A stretch of 64,000 nucleotides of DNA from Nostoc sp. UHCC 0702 (GTDB lineage Bacteria > Cyanobacteriota > Cyanobacteriia > Cyanobacteriales > Nostocaceae): positions 8,027,501 to 8,091,500 of the forward strand of contig CP071065.1 in assembly GCA_017164015.1 (NCBI GenBank), in the 5' to 3' direction. Position numbers and translations under genes: made by a program. The notes beneath the pieces were generated by a model. That model made no database searches, was not told the origin of the DNA, and saw nothing but the letters and a program-made list of their open reading frames with translations. The stretch's first letter is position 1. The number at the start of each line of letters is the position of its first letter. This document shows positions 27,866 to 36,484 of the stretch, one piece after another.

Positions 27866-28415
27866 GGTAATCTCCTGAGAAACACAAGGCGAAACACTTA
27901 TTTTTATGTAGCCGCAATTCATGAATCGCCCTTGCAGGGTGTAGTTTTGCGTTGCTCCCCAGAGGAGTCGGGCATCTGTATATTTTAATTTTCACAAATA
28001 AAATAGACTGCCGTAGCAGTTTTCAATTCCAGAGTAGAAAGAATCTTTAGATTTTTAGCATTGAGAATAAATTGCTAGGCTGAAAAGATGGATTTTCTCA
28101 TTTGATTATTTTATACTTTTCATGAATATCTAGGGATTATTGCTCAGCATCTCTTCAAGTTTTAGCTATAGAGTAACTACTTAGACTAAATTTTAAATTA
28201 GACAATACCAAAAAAATATTCATAGTAAAAAATATATCCAATATTACTTAAGCAAGGAATAAAAAATTTTACTGAATCTTCAACAAAAAAGCACTGACAC
28301 AGCAAAATTTTCAAGACAGAATTAAATAGAATACTTCAAAAGGTAGAAAAATCATTTTTTGAAGAACGATATTTTCATTATCCACAAAAGCCAGGGGACT
28401 TTAGACTAGTTTGCT
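27866..28415. other. AT-rich intergenic region
   Basis: A degenerate GC-rich repeat lies at about 27920-27975 and AT-rich sequence follows up to the glycosyltransferase. I see no gene or RNA. Confidence 0.5.
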
Positions 28416-29687
28416 ATGCGGATTTTAATTTACTCTTACAACTACTATCCAGAACCAATTGGTATTGCCCCACTGATGACCGAATTAGCAGAGGGACTAG
28501 TCAAACGAGGGCATGAAGTTCGTATCATTACTGCCATGCCCAACTATCCTGAGCGTCAAATATACGAAGGCTATCGGGGCAAGTTATATCTTACTGAATA
28601 TAAAAATGGTGTGCAAATCCAACGCAGTTATGTTTGGATTCGTCCACAACCTAATCTCCTAGATAGAGTATTGCTAGATGCTAGTTTCGTTGTTACTAGT
28701 TTCTTCCCTGCCCTTATCGGCTGGCGTCCAGATGTAATTCTATCAACGTCGCCATCACTACCTGTTTGTGTACCAGCGGCCCTTCTAGGATGGTTACGTG
28801 ACTGCCCTGTGGTCTTAAATCTTCAAGATATCCTACCAGAAGCAGCAGTCCATGTTGGACTGTTGAAAAATAAATTTCTGATCAAGGTATTTGCTGGCTT
28901 GGAAAAATTTGCTTATCGCACCGCCTCTAAGATTAGCGTTATTGCCGATGGTTTTGTAGAAAACTTGCTTTCTAAGGGTGTAGAATCTAGCAAAATTGAG
29001 CAAATTCCTAACTGGGTTGATGTGAATTTCATTCGCCCTTTACCCAAAGAAAACAATTCTTTCCGTGCGGCACATAATCTAAATGATAAATTTGTAGTGC
29101 AATATTCTGGGAATATTGCACTAACCCAAGGTTTAGAAACCGTCATTAAAGCTGCTTCTTTATTGCGTCATATTCCAGAGATCGCCTTTGTGATTGTGGG
29201 AGAAGCGAAAGGTTTACAACGATTGCAACGCTATTGTCTAGAGTGCGGAGCAGATAACGTTTTATTATTGCCGTTTCAACCCCGTGAAGAGCTACCACAG
29301 ATGTTAGCAGCTGCTGATGTGGGTTTAGTGGTGCAAAAGAAAAATGTTATATCTTTCAATATGCCATCAAAAATTCAAGTGCTACTTGCTAGTGGTCGGG
29401 CCTTAGTTGCATCTGTGCCCGAAAATGGTACGGCAGCAAGAGCAGTTAGACAAAGTGGTGGTGGAGTGATTGTACCTCCAGAAGACGACCAAGCTTTAGC
29501 AATGGCAATTTTGGAACTTTATAAACACCCAGAAAAAGTGAAAACTCTGGGTTACAACAGCCGTCAATATGCTGTTGAGCAATATGCTTTTGAACATGCT
29601 TTAAATCACTATGAGAAGTTATTTGATTCAGTGACGGCAGATAGTCAAGTAATTGAGTCCAAAGTAGTTTCAAAACAAGAAGTATGA
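28416..29687 (+). CDS. WcaI-like glycosyltransferase (GT4)
   Basis: A 423-residue GT-B fold enzyme. The N-terminal motif ILIYSYNYYPEPIGIAPLM with GHEVRIITAMPNYP is typical of the colanic-acid WcaI group. The C-terminal donor-binding half has YSGNIALTQGLETVIKA and GRALVASVPENGTAARAV. It should transfer a sugar to an exopolysaccharide intermediate at the inner membrane; donor and acceptor are unknown. The gene stands alone, with a terminator-like structure just downstream. Confidence 0.9.
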   Translation: MRILIYSYNYYPEPIGIAPLMTELAEGLVKRGHEVRIITAMPNYPERQIYEGYRGKLYLTEYKNGVQIQRSYVWIRPQPNLLDRVLLDASFVVTSFFPALIGWRPDVILSTSPSLPVCVPAALLGWLRDCPVVLNLQDILPEAAVHVGLLKNKFLIKVFAGLEKFAYRTASKISVIADGFVENLLSKGVESSKIEQIPNWVDVNFIRPLPKENNSFRAAHNLNDKFVVQYSGNIALTQGLETVIKAASLLRHIPEIAFVIVGEAKGLQRLQRYCLECGADNVLLLPFQPREELPQMLAAADVGLVVQKKNVISFNMPSKIQVLLASGRALVASVPENGTAARAVRQSGGGVIVPPEDDQALAMAILELYKHPEKVKTLGYNSRQYAVEQYAFEHALNHYEKLFDSVTADSQVIESKVVSKQEV

Positions 29688-30298
29688 AGCTAGCAAGTAG
29701 TGATAACTACAAGCTTTTGTGGTTTGCTAAAGATTGAAGGGATAAAGGCTAAGGGATGAATTCCCACCTTTGCCCTTTTTAGATTCACCACTTAACCAAG
29801 AAGTATTCAGGGCGGCTTCTCTTCACGCTGACAAGGGGAATTGGTTTCCCTGCCGCCTTTTAATTAAGAATTATTGCTGACTTTTGCCAATCACACTTTA
29901 GGTAGACTGTGCAGGATTCTGCTATGCTATATACTAAATACTATTTATAACCTTTTTGTTTGCAAAAATCTTAGAGTCTGGGATGCAGCAATACATCCCA
30001 ATTTCAAGTCTTTCAACTCTAGGAAGCGTCTAAAAAGGTATTTTAGTGTTTGGCTAATTTGGGATTATTCCTGCGAATTTTTGGTATCAAGCCATCAATC
30101 GATTCATAGGCGCACAATAGCCAATCGCAATTCGTTCTGATTGAGATTGCAGTCCAAACAAGCAATTGTCTAACCAATCCCATAGACACCTGTTTTTTGT
30201 TAGTATTCAAAAAAACCCATACATACAGTTACCAATCAATAATAGTTTGTAAGTAGCTGTAAAAACTGTAACAAAAGGGATCAAGCACCTGAGGTTGA
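29688..30298. other. Intergenic region
   Basis: It begins with the terminator at 29736-29780. An 88-codon frame at 29874-30140 has no motif and is not accepted. The right part should hold the rsfS promoter. Confidence 0.5.
29736..29780 (+). terminator. Probable terminator after the WcaI-like gene
   Basis: aaggg, aaagg and ggga pair in turn with tccc, ccttt and cccttt, with small internal loops, followed by a T5 run. Confidence 0.6.
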
Positions 30299-30757
30299 AT
30301 GTCTGATTTTTTCCAAGGAAATTTCCCATTAAAATCCGTCTCAGTGACAAAAAGTGCGCCGAGAAACCTAGAGGCTGAAACCGAGGTGAGTGGAAATTTA
30401 GCTATAACCATAGCTGAAGCGGCATCAGACCGGAAGGCAGGCGAGATTTTAGTGCTGAGGGTAGCCGATGTATCTTACCTGGCAGATTACTTTGTGATGA
30501 TGACTGGCTATTCTAAAGTACAAGTCAGAGCGATCGCCGATGCAATCGAAGCACAAGTACAAAGTGAGTGGCAACGGCGTCCTTTGCGGACAGAAGGAAA
30601 AGCCGAGGGGAGTTGGGTGCTACAAGACTACGGCGAAGTCATCGTTCACATCATGATGCCAAAGGAACGGGAGTTTTATAATTTAGAAGCGTTCTGGATT
30701 AATGCGGAACGCATTTCCCTTCCAAATTCTGATGAGGGTGGGGGTAAGCCAACATGA
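30299..30757 (+). CDS. rsfS: Ribosomal silencing factor
   Basis: RsfS binds ribosomal protein L14 and blocks subunit joining under starvation. The 152-residue protein has the family blocks LRVADVSYLADYFVMMTG, SKVQVRAIADAIEAQ and GSWVLQDYGEVIVHIM. About 35 extra residues precede the domain, as in other cyanobacteria. The stop codon overlaps the start of the CGLD27 gene (ATGATGA), so the two are coupled. Confidence 0.93.
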   Translation: MSDFFQGNFPLKSVSVTKSAPRNLEAETEVSGNLAITIAEAASDRKAGEILVLRVADVSYLADYFVMMTGYSKVQVRAIADAIEAQVQSEWQRRPLRTEGKAEGSWVLQDYGEVIVHIMMPKEREFYNLEAFWINAERISLPNSDEGGGKPT

Positions 30758-31254
30758 TGAGGTCTTCGGTTTCAAATTGCCCAGTTCCCACAGACCAACA
30801 ACCACTCAATGAATACGAACAGTTAAAAACTTCCTGGCTATTTCGTGATTGCACTTTAGATTGGCGGCAATACCTCACGAAAATGGTATGGATTTGGGGT
30901 ATATCGTGGCTGGTGGCTGGCCCTGTAGCAGCAGCAAGCTTTCCCCCGCACAAAAATCTTGCCCATTTTATCCTCTGTGGTGCAGCAGGAGCAAGTGTAG
31001 GGGTAGTGCTGACTCTGGTGCGGTTGTATTTAGGCTGGCTGTATGTGCGCGATCGCCTTTACAGTATGACTGTATTTTACGAAGAGTCAGGCTGGTACGA
31101 CGGTCAAACTTGGACAAAGCCACCAGAAGTGCTAAGTCGCGATCGCTTGATTGTCACATACGACATCAAACCGATTCTCCAACGGTTACAATTTACCTTT
31201 GCTGGCTTGGCTGGATTGTTGCTTATTGGTACTATAGTTTGGCATTTGTTGTAA
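30754..31254 (+). CDS. CGLD27 family (DUF1230) membrane protein
   Basis: A 166-residue protein conserved in cyanobacteria, algae and plants. It starts with CPVPTDQQPLNEYEQLKTSW and has membrane helices at about 43-65, 70-90 and 145-165, with GWLYVRDRLYSMTVFYEESGWYDGQTW between them. The plastid relatives are linked to iron deficiency and photosynthesis; the molecular role is unknown. It overlaps rsfS by four bases. Confidence 0.88.
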   Translation: MMRSSVSNCPVPTDQQPLNEYEQLKTSWLFRDCTLDWRQYLTKMVWIWGISWLVAGPVAAASFPPHKNLAHFILCGAAGASVGVVLTLVRLYLGWLYVRDRLYSMTVFYEESGWYDGQTWTKPPEVLSRDRLIVTYDIKPILQRLQFTFAGLAGLLLIGTIVWHLL

Positions 31255-31259
31255 ATAGT

Positions 31260-31305
31260 CAGTAATCAGTAGTCAGTTGTTAGTACTAATGACAACTCAC
31301 TACTG
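31260..31305. repeat. Inverted heptamer-type repeat
   Basis: cagtagtcagttgt and acaact-cactactgactactg face each other downstream of the CGLD27 gene. It is built from the same agtcagt heptamers as other spacers and could form a hairpin. Confidence 0.55.
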
Positions 31306-31344
31306 ACTACTGACAAATAATAAAAAAGTGATAAATATTAACCC

Positions 31345-32298
31345 ATGACAATGGGAAAACGAACTCAAGCCACAGCACTGGAAGTCCGGTTGCTGCGTGA
31401 AGGTATTATTGAATCGAGGCATATAGCCCAAGCTGTTGTATGCGATGAACGGGGACGGGTTCTTACCGTTGCCGGAAATTCTGAAACTGCTGCATTTGTC
31501 CGTTCAGCACTCAAACCATTTCAGGCACTCGCAGTCACCACCACAGGCACACTCGAACGCTACGACCTCAGCGATCGCGACTTAGCAATTATTACAAGTT
31601 CCCACAAGGGAACAATCGAGCAGGTACGACAGGCATTTAATATACTTTGGCGGGCGGATCTCGATCCGACTACACTCCAGTGTCCGATACCTGTGGGTAA
31701 ACGCAGTCCTCTAGAATACAACTGTTCTGGTAAACATGCGGGGATGTTAGCTGTTTGTCAACAGCGTCATTGGCCTTTAAATAACTACTTGGATCGCAAA
31801 CACCCAATACAACAATTAATATTGGGCAAAGTAGCAGAATTGCTCAGAATGCCAGCAGAGGAATTTATTAGCGCTCATGACGATTGCGGGGCACCAACTT
31901 ATCTCATGCAACTCGGCCACATGGCATCTTTGTATGCCCTGCTAGCCTCTAGTAGCAATGTGGATATGGAGCGTATTGTCCGTGCTATGACTCATCACCC
32001 AGCTATGGTAGCAGGAGATGGAGAATTCGATACGGAACTGATGCGCTTAACTCCAGGGGAATTGGTAAGTAAAGCTGGTGCCGAAGGAGTGCAATGCATT
32101 GGTAGGCTTGGTGAAGGTATGGGATTGGCGATTAAAGTCATGGATGGCGCAAAACGAGCAAAACATGCCGTTGCGATCCACTTGCTCCAGCAGATGGGTT
32201 GGATTACTCCCAGCGCAGCCGAAAGCTTGTCAGAAAAGTTTATGACTTTGGGAAAATACAAGCGTTTAGAAGTAGTTGGGGAATTATCGTTTTTATAG
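31345..32298 (+). CDS. L-asparaginase II-type (Rhizobium AnsA-like) asparaginase
   Basis: A 317-residue protein of the asparaginase II family, which hydrolyses asparagine to aspartate and ammonia. Family blocks visible are FVRSALKPFQALAV, ITSSHKGT, GKRSPLEYNCSGKHAGMLA, HDDCGAPTY and KAGAEGVQCIG. Conserved Ser, Lys, His and Cys residues typical of the Rhizobium etli-type enzyme are present. No signal peptide, so cytoplasmic. It stands next to the initiator tRNA, on the same strand. Confidence 0.9.
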   Translation: MTMGKRTQATALEVRLLREGIIESRHIAQAVVCDERGRVLTVAGNSETAAFVRSALKPFQALAVTTTGTLERYDLSDRDLAIITSSHKGTIEQVRQAFNILWRADLDPTTLQCPIPVGKRSPLEYNCSGKHAGMLAVCQQRHWPLNNYLDRKHPIQQLILGKVAELLRMPAEEFISAHDDCGAPTYLMQLGHMASLYALLASSSNVDMERIVRAMTHHPAMVAGDGEFDTELMRLTPGELVSKAGAEGVQCIGRLGEGMGLAIKVMDGAKRAKHAVAIHLLQQMGWITPSAAESLSEKFMTLGKYKRLEVVGELSFL

Positions 32299-32345
32299 TT
32301 GCCAAACTTCTAACTTTGAGTTATAGTTAGAAAGTAAGCAACCGA

Positions 32346-32666
32346 CGCGGGATAGAGCAGCCTGGTAGCTCGTCGGGCTCAAGTTGCGAGATTGACTAAA
32401 CGCTTATCAGTTAGTCTTGCATTGGGCGGTATACGGAGAAACTCGTATACGTTTACCTGTCAAACTCGGGGAAGCCATTAGCGTGGTAATCCCGAACCAA
32501 GCTCCCGAAAAGGAGAAGGTGTAGAGACTGGAAGGCAGGCACCCTAACGTTAATGGCGAGGGTGAAGGGACAGTCCAGACCACAAACCAGTTTAACTGGG
32601 CAACGAAAGTTGTAGTTGGTAAGCATAACCCGAAGGTCAGTGGTTCAAATCCACTTCCCGCCACCA
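32346..32666 (+). tRNA. Initiator tRNA-Met(CAU), interrupted by a group I intron
   Basis: The exons are 32346-32379 and 32624-32666 and join to a 77-nt tRNA with CCA encoded. The cloverleaf shows acceptor CGCGGGA/TCCCGC, D-arm GAGC/GCTC, anticodon stem TCGGG/CCCGA with loop CTCATAA, and T-stem AGTGG/CCACT. Position 1 does not pair with 72, and three G-C pairs flank the anticodon loop: both are initiator features. The intron falls between U33 and C34, just before the anticodon. Confidence 0.95.
32380..32623 (+). ncRNA. Group I intron (IC3-like) in tRNA-fMet
   Basis: A 244-nt intron without ORF. The 5' exon ends in U and the intron ends in G, as required. Conserved core elements are visible: P actcggggaagcc (about 32464-32476), Q aatcccgaaccaagc (32488-32502), R gtgtagagactgg (from 32519) and S aagggacagtcc (32565-32576). 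The pairing gactg/cagtc forms P7. Such introns are known in tRNA-fMet and tRNA-Leu genes of cyanobacteria. Confidence 0.92.
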
Positions 32667-32680
32667 AATCAAAAATAAAC

Positions 32681-32719
32681 AAATCCCCGTAACTCTTTAG
32701 AGTTATGGGGATTTGTTTT
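32681..32719 (+). terminator. Terminator of the tRNA-fMet transcript
   Basis: A 15-bp stem, aaatccccgtaactc / gagttatggggattt, with one G-T pair is followed by gtttt, 14 bases after the CCA end. Confidence 0.9.
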
Positions 32720-32786
32720 AGGTAGTGTTTAACGACTCTGAAAAATTAGTAAATACTTCAATATAATAGTATTTACTAAAAATAGA

Positions 32787-32816
32787 AGTATATACTGTAT
32801 TTAAACAGTATATACT
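32787..32816. promoter_or_regulatory. Palindromic operator candidate upstream of the RHH gene
   Basis: The perfect 12-bp arms agtatatactgt and acagtatatact surround atttaa, 17 bases before the start codon. The position and the product (a ribbon-helix-helix protein) suggest self-repression; this is an inference. Confidence 0.6.
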
Positions 32817-32832
32817 TTATAGAGTAGTATGT

Positions 32833-33309
32833 ATGAATATGGCTCAACGAATCACAATTACGCTTCCCGATAATCTCCACGAGCGTTTACAAATGTTTAA
32901 GGAGAGTCTTAACGTTTCTGGTGTTTGTCAACAAGCTATTGATTTAGCAGTGCAAATTGAAGAAATTAAGGTAAGGACGGATATTCCAGCAATGGAAAAA
33001 GCGATCGCAAGGCTACGAAAAGAGAAGCAAGAAGCTAGTGCTAAGTGGAAGCAAACTGGTTTCAAGGATGGATTAATAGACGCAACAGAGGAACTAAATT
33101 ATTTAACACTTAAGTATATTGGTGAGGGAGGAAATATAAATAAGCCAATTCCTGGAACCAAATACGAACCACCTGTAAAGATGGATCTCGAACATTATAG
33201 GTTGGAAAAATATAGGGAAGAAGAGGACTACTTTGAACCTGAAATTTATACCCAAGGCTGGATTGAAGGCGTGATCCATGTCTGGAAAGAAATTAAAGAC
33301 CAGCTTTAA
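32833..33309 (+). CDS. Ribbon-helix-helix N-terminal protein, function unknown
   Basis: A 158-residue protein. Residues 5-45 (RITITLPDNLHERLQMFKES...) fit a CopG/MetJ-like ribbon-helix-helix DNA-binding segment. A charged, probably coiled helix follows (about 48-75), then an acidic C-terminal part of unknown fold (YREEEDYFEPEIYTQGW). The start is ATG at 32833; a second ATG is two codons on. It looks like an antitoxin-type regulator but no partner toxin is recognised. It sits between the split tRNA and the endonuclease-like gene. Confidence 0.7.
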   Translation: MNMAQRITITLPDNLHERLQMFKESLNVSGVCQQAIDLAVQIEEIKVRTDIPAMEKAIARLRKEKQEASAKWKQTGFKDGLIDATEELNYLTLKYIGEGGNINKPIPGTKYEPPVKMDLEHYRLEKYREEEDYFEPEIYTQGWIEGVIHVWKEIKDQL

Positions 33310-33423
33310 TTGTCTTTTTTCATGGCTATATGAGCTTGGTGAGGTTGTTGTATTGACAAATTAGCTAAATATTATTATCCAAATTTGTTTGTATAATTTG
33401 TTGACCTCAAACATTACCTGACT

Positions 33424-33466
33424 CTAGCTTGTAAAGTGACCTGTCGCTTTGCAAGCTAGAAGTTTT
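33424..33466 (+). terminator. Terminator after the RHH gene
   Basis: ctagcttgtaaag pairs with ctttgcaagctag (one G-T pair), followed by a T-rich stretch. It separates the RHH gene from the endonuclease-like gene. Confidence 0.75.
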
Positions 33467-33495
33467 AAGTTTTTATTGCTAATTTTTAAGTAAAT

Positions 33496-33915
33496 ATGGA
33501 CACAAAGCTTAAAGGAGACATAGCCGAACAAGCAGCTATTCTTCATGCATTAAAACATGGTTGGGGAGTTTTGAAACCTGTTGGAGATAGGCTACCTTAC
33601 GATATAGTATTTGATGTTGAGGGAACTCTGATTAAAATTCAAGTCAAATATGCCTGGTTTGATCAACCTTCTGGCAATTATGTTGTAGATAATCGCCGCA
33701 CCAAAACAAATCGGCGGCTAATGGTTCGAGAAGCATATAAGCCAGCAGACTTTAATTTTGCCTTGGTGTATATAGAAAATCTTGACTTGTTCTATATCTT
33801 CCCGGTAGACGTGTTCATCGGCTATGGTAGCGAAATCCACCTTGTGGAGGCTGAAAAGCGACAGCGCAAACCTCGTTCTGCACGATACCGTGATGCTTGG
33901 GAGTTGATTCTATAA
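33496..33915 (+). CDS. PD-(D/E)XK endonuclease-like protein, I-Ssp6803I type
   Basis: A 139-residue protein of the small PD-(D/E)XK family that includes I-Ssp6803I, the homing endonuclease of the tRNA-fMet intron of Synechocystis. The active-site pattern is visible: Glu11 in GDIAEQA, Asp36 in LPYDIVFD, and Gln49-x-Lys51 in KIQVKYAW. The basic segment DNRRTKTNRRLMV and the block YGSEIHLVEAEKRQRKPRS follow. Homing endonucleases normally lie inside the intron; this gene is outside, about 870 bp beyond the intron end. It may cut intronless tRNA-fMet alleles or serve another role. Confidence 0.82.
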   Translation: MDTKLKGDIAEQAAILHALKHGWGVLKPVGDRLPYDIVFDVEGTLIKIQVKYAWFDQPSGNYVVDNRRTKTNRRLMVREAYKPADFNFALVYIENLDLFYIFPVDVFIGYGSEIHLVEAEKRQRKPRSARYRDAWELIL

Positions 33916-34019
33916 GCGTCTACAGGTAAAGAAAATCCTGTCTGTTCGCTTGTTCAACTCGGAAAGGTAGAATTTTGATCTATTCTAAAGTAGAAACCTT
34001 CCAAAAAGCGCGGAGAGTC

Positions 34020-35453
34020 ATGGTTGTGAAGTTGCAGCGACCAATTTTAGTGGGAGGATTGGGACTATCCTTTTCCCTGTGGATTTTACAAAGTTGGCAT
34101 CATTCGATAGTGCAGTTGAGTGAGTTTGGTTTGTTGAGTGCCTTAGCTGTCGGGGGTGGTTTGTGGTTGTTCCAGCAAAATCGCCCCAAAGGCACTTTAG
34201 AGCAGCTAGATGGTATAGTTGTTGAGCGGACAACAGTGGAAAGTGCGATCGCTAAAGCTGAAGCTGTTATTAACCAACTGGCACAAGAAGCAGAAAACCA
34301 TACAGCTTTAGAAGCACTACGAGAAAAAGTTGCCCAGTTAATTTTAGAGTTAGACAGGCAAGAAATTAAGGTGGCTGTTACTGGCGGCAAATCTGTGGGT
34401 AAAAGCACTTTGATTCAACTGCTATCTAGCGGTTGGCAAGAAAAACAGCAAAAAGTTAGCTTCTACGAAACAGCACCTTTGTTTAGAGAAGTAGGTGATA
34501 ATTCACATGCAACTGCTTTGGCAGAACTGAATCAAGCTGATTTTATCCTGTTTCTGACGAACGGTGATTTGACAGATTCAGAATTTCAAACCTTACAGCA
34601 GCTAAAAGCAGCAAATCAGCCTACAATTCTAGTTTTCAACAAACAAGACCAATATTTAGCAGATGAACGTGCTAGCGTGTTGCTGTCGTTAAAACAGCGG
34701 ATGCAAAACAATGTAGTGGCGACTGCTGCGTCTCCGGTTCCTATCAAAGTACGGAAGCATGAAGCTGATGGTTCTGTGCAAAAATGGACAGAACAACCAG
34801 CGCCAGATATCCAGCAGTTAACACAACAATTGACTGAAGTTTTGGCACAGCAAGCAGAACAGCTGGTGTGGACAACTACTTTGAGAAAAGCTAGGTTGCT
34901 GAAAGCTGAGGCGAAAACTTGGCTAAATGAAATTAGATGCGATCGCGCCACCCCAGTTATTGAACAATATCAATGGATAGCTGCGGCTGCTGCTTTTGCT
35001 AACCCAGTACCAGCCTTGGATATTTTGGCGACTGCGGCAATTAATGCCCAGATGGTCATGGATTTAGGTAATATTTATCAGCAGAAATTTTCCCTAGAAC
35101 AGGCGCAAACTGTGGCGGGGACTATGGGAAGTTTGATGCTGAAGCTGGGTTTAGTGGAACTTTCTACCAAGGCTGTTAGCACTGTTTTGAAAAGTAATGC
35201 TGTGACGTTTGTGGCTGGTGGCTTGGTGCAGGGAGTTAGTGCAGCTTATCTCACCAGGGTAGCAGGGTTGAGTTTAGTTGAGTATTTTGAGCAGCAGGAA
35301 ATAGCCATAGATTCTGGAACTGCTTTGAATTTGGACAAGTTGCGGCAAACTTTGCAAAAGGTGTTTCAGCAAAATCAGCAGATGGCTTTTCTGCAAGGTT
35401 TTGTTAAGCAAGGTGTGAAGCGTTTGTTGCCAGAGGCGCAGCCGGTTGGATAG
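34020..35453 (+). CDS. P-loop GTPase with DUF697-type C-terminal region
   Basis: A 477-residue protein. Two N-terminal hydrophobic helices (about 9-27 and 34-52) are followed by a coiled segment, a small GTPase domain with Walker A GGKSVGKST (122-130) and NKQD specificity motif, and a hydrophobic C-terminal region (about 335-430) like the YcjF/DUF697 proteins. It is probably a membrane-bound GTPase of unknown role, perhaps membrane remodelling. The ATG at 34020 follows a purine-rich site and is preferred over TTG at 33975. Confidence 0.85.
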   Translation: MVVKLQRPILVGGLGLSFSLWILQSWHHSIVQLSEFGLLSALAVGGGLWLFQQNRPKGTLEQLDGIVVERTTVESAIAKAEAVINQLAQEAENHTALEALREKVAQLILELDRQEIKVAVTGGKSVGKSTLIQLLSSGWQEKQQKVSFYETAPLFREVGDNSHATALAELNQADFILFLTNGDLTDSEFQTLQQLKAANQPTILVFNKQDQYLADERASVLLSLKQRMQNNVVATAASPVPIKVRKHEADGSVQKWTEQPAPDIQQLTQQLTEVLAQQAEQLVWTTTLRKARLLKAEAKTWLNEIRCDRATPVIEQYQWIAAAAAFANPVPALDILATAAINAQMVMDLGNIYQQKFSLEQAQTVAGTMGSLMLKLGLVELSTKAVSTVLKSNAVTFVAGGLVQGVSAAYLTRVAGLSLVEYFEQQEIAIDSGTALNLDKLRQTLQKVFQQNQQMAFLQGFVKQGVKRLLPEAQPVG

Positions 35454-35455
35454 TC

Positions 35456-35482
35456 TCACGCAAAGGCGCAAAGGCGCAAAGT
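35456..35482. repeat. cgcaaag dispersed repeat
   Basis: Short tandem of the octamer-like unit ggcgcaaa. A related copy with acgcaaag is at 43919-43948. Confidence 0.7.
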
Positions 35483-35644
35483 TTTTATTATGCGTTTTTG
35501 CGTCTTTGGATAAAGCTAAAAAATTTGTGTGATAACTGCAATTACTGATGATTTCCAATCAAAGTTTCAGTAATCATACTGTTATCTTTTTTTGAATTTG
35601 GATATTTATTATAGATACACTGCTCAGTCTATTAAATAATCCAA

Positions 35645-36400
35645 ATGTATATATTTTACGATAATTTGCTTAACAATTTACCTGCTTTCGTAGGTTTATT
35701 TTTTGCAGGTGTATGGCTTGTTTATAACGCTGTGTTAATTGCTTATGGATTAAATATTTTCAAGGTAATATTAAAATTTATTAATCAAAGGAAAATTTTA
35801 ATACCATCTTTAGTCTTTATTGCATCTCCATTTATATCTACTTTTGTGTATGAGCTTTTTACAAAAAGTTCTGACAATCTTCTCAAAGCTTTTACACCAA
35901 TTACTTGTATAACTGCTTATATCGCCTATCAACAGTATCAAATCAATCGACAACAACTAAGAAAAAATTTATCTGATAAACCATTACAAATTTATATGTC
36001 AGCTATGAATTTAGTCTATGCTACTCAAAAAGATAAACCTGAAATTGTTAAAGAAAAACTAGATAAATTTGAGCCATACCGATATGAAGCACATTTTTTA
36101 CTAAATGAAGAAATTAATATAAAATTTGAAGAAATTTGTAGCTATGCTTATGAATTGATTTCAGTTAAAAGCATAATCGAAGAAGTTAATAATTATGCAA
36201 CAGAACAGTCAAAAAAAATGCCTGACTGGTACGAAAGCCAGGATAAAGAAAAATCTGCTAAAGATTTACTAAAATATATGCATAAATCTAAGGAAATAAG
36301 AGATTGGTTTTTAAATATTATACAATCACAAACAATACAATCTTTATTTAAACCCTATATTAATTTATCAAACATTGCTTTTGAGCCAGATAAAAATTAA
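35645..36400 (+). CDS. Membrane protein of unknown function
   Basis: A 251-residue protein with two or three N-terminal membrane segments (about 13-42, 50-68 and 80-95), then a Lys/Glu-rich helical cytoplasmic part. I do not recognise the family. The gene is much richer in A and T than its neighbours and uses AT-ending codons, which suggests acquired DNA. It starts the accessory patch that contains the methyltransferase. Confidence 0.7.
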   Translation: MYIFYDNLLNNLPAFVGLFFAGVWLVYNAVLIAYGLNIFKVILKFINQRKILIPSLVFIASPFISTFVYELFTKSSDNLLKAFTPITCITAYIAYQQYQINRQQLRKNLSDKPLQIYMSAMNLVYATQKDKPEIVKEKLDKFEPYRYEAHFLLNEEINIKFEEICSYAYELISVKSIIEEVNNYATEQSKKMPDWYESQDKEKSAKDLLKYMHKSKEIRDWFLNIIQSQTIQSLFKPYINLSNIAFEPDKN

Positions 36401-36484
36401 AAATATTCTAATTAAAGATAGTGTAACTAACTTTACAGGGGTTACAAAGTAGGAAACGCTATAATTCTCTAAGTTATATACTAC

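Noticed and set aside
29874..30140. 88-codon plus-strand frame
   Set aside because: No recognisable domain, and it lies in the spacer before rsfS with no ribosome binding site.
32833..33915. RHH gene and endonuclease-like gene as a toxin-antitoxin pair
   Set aside because: A terminator and 186 bp separate them, and the second protein fits a homing-endonuclease family better than a toxin.
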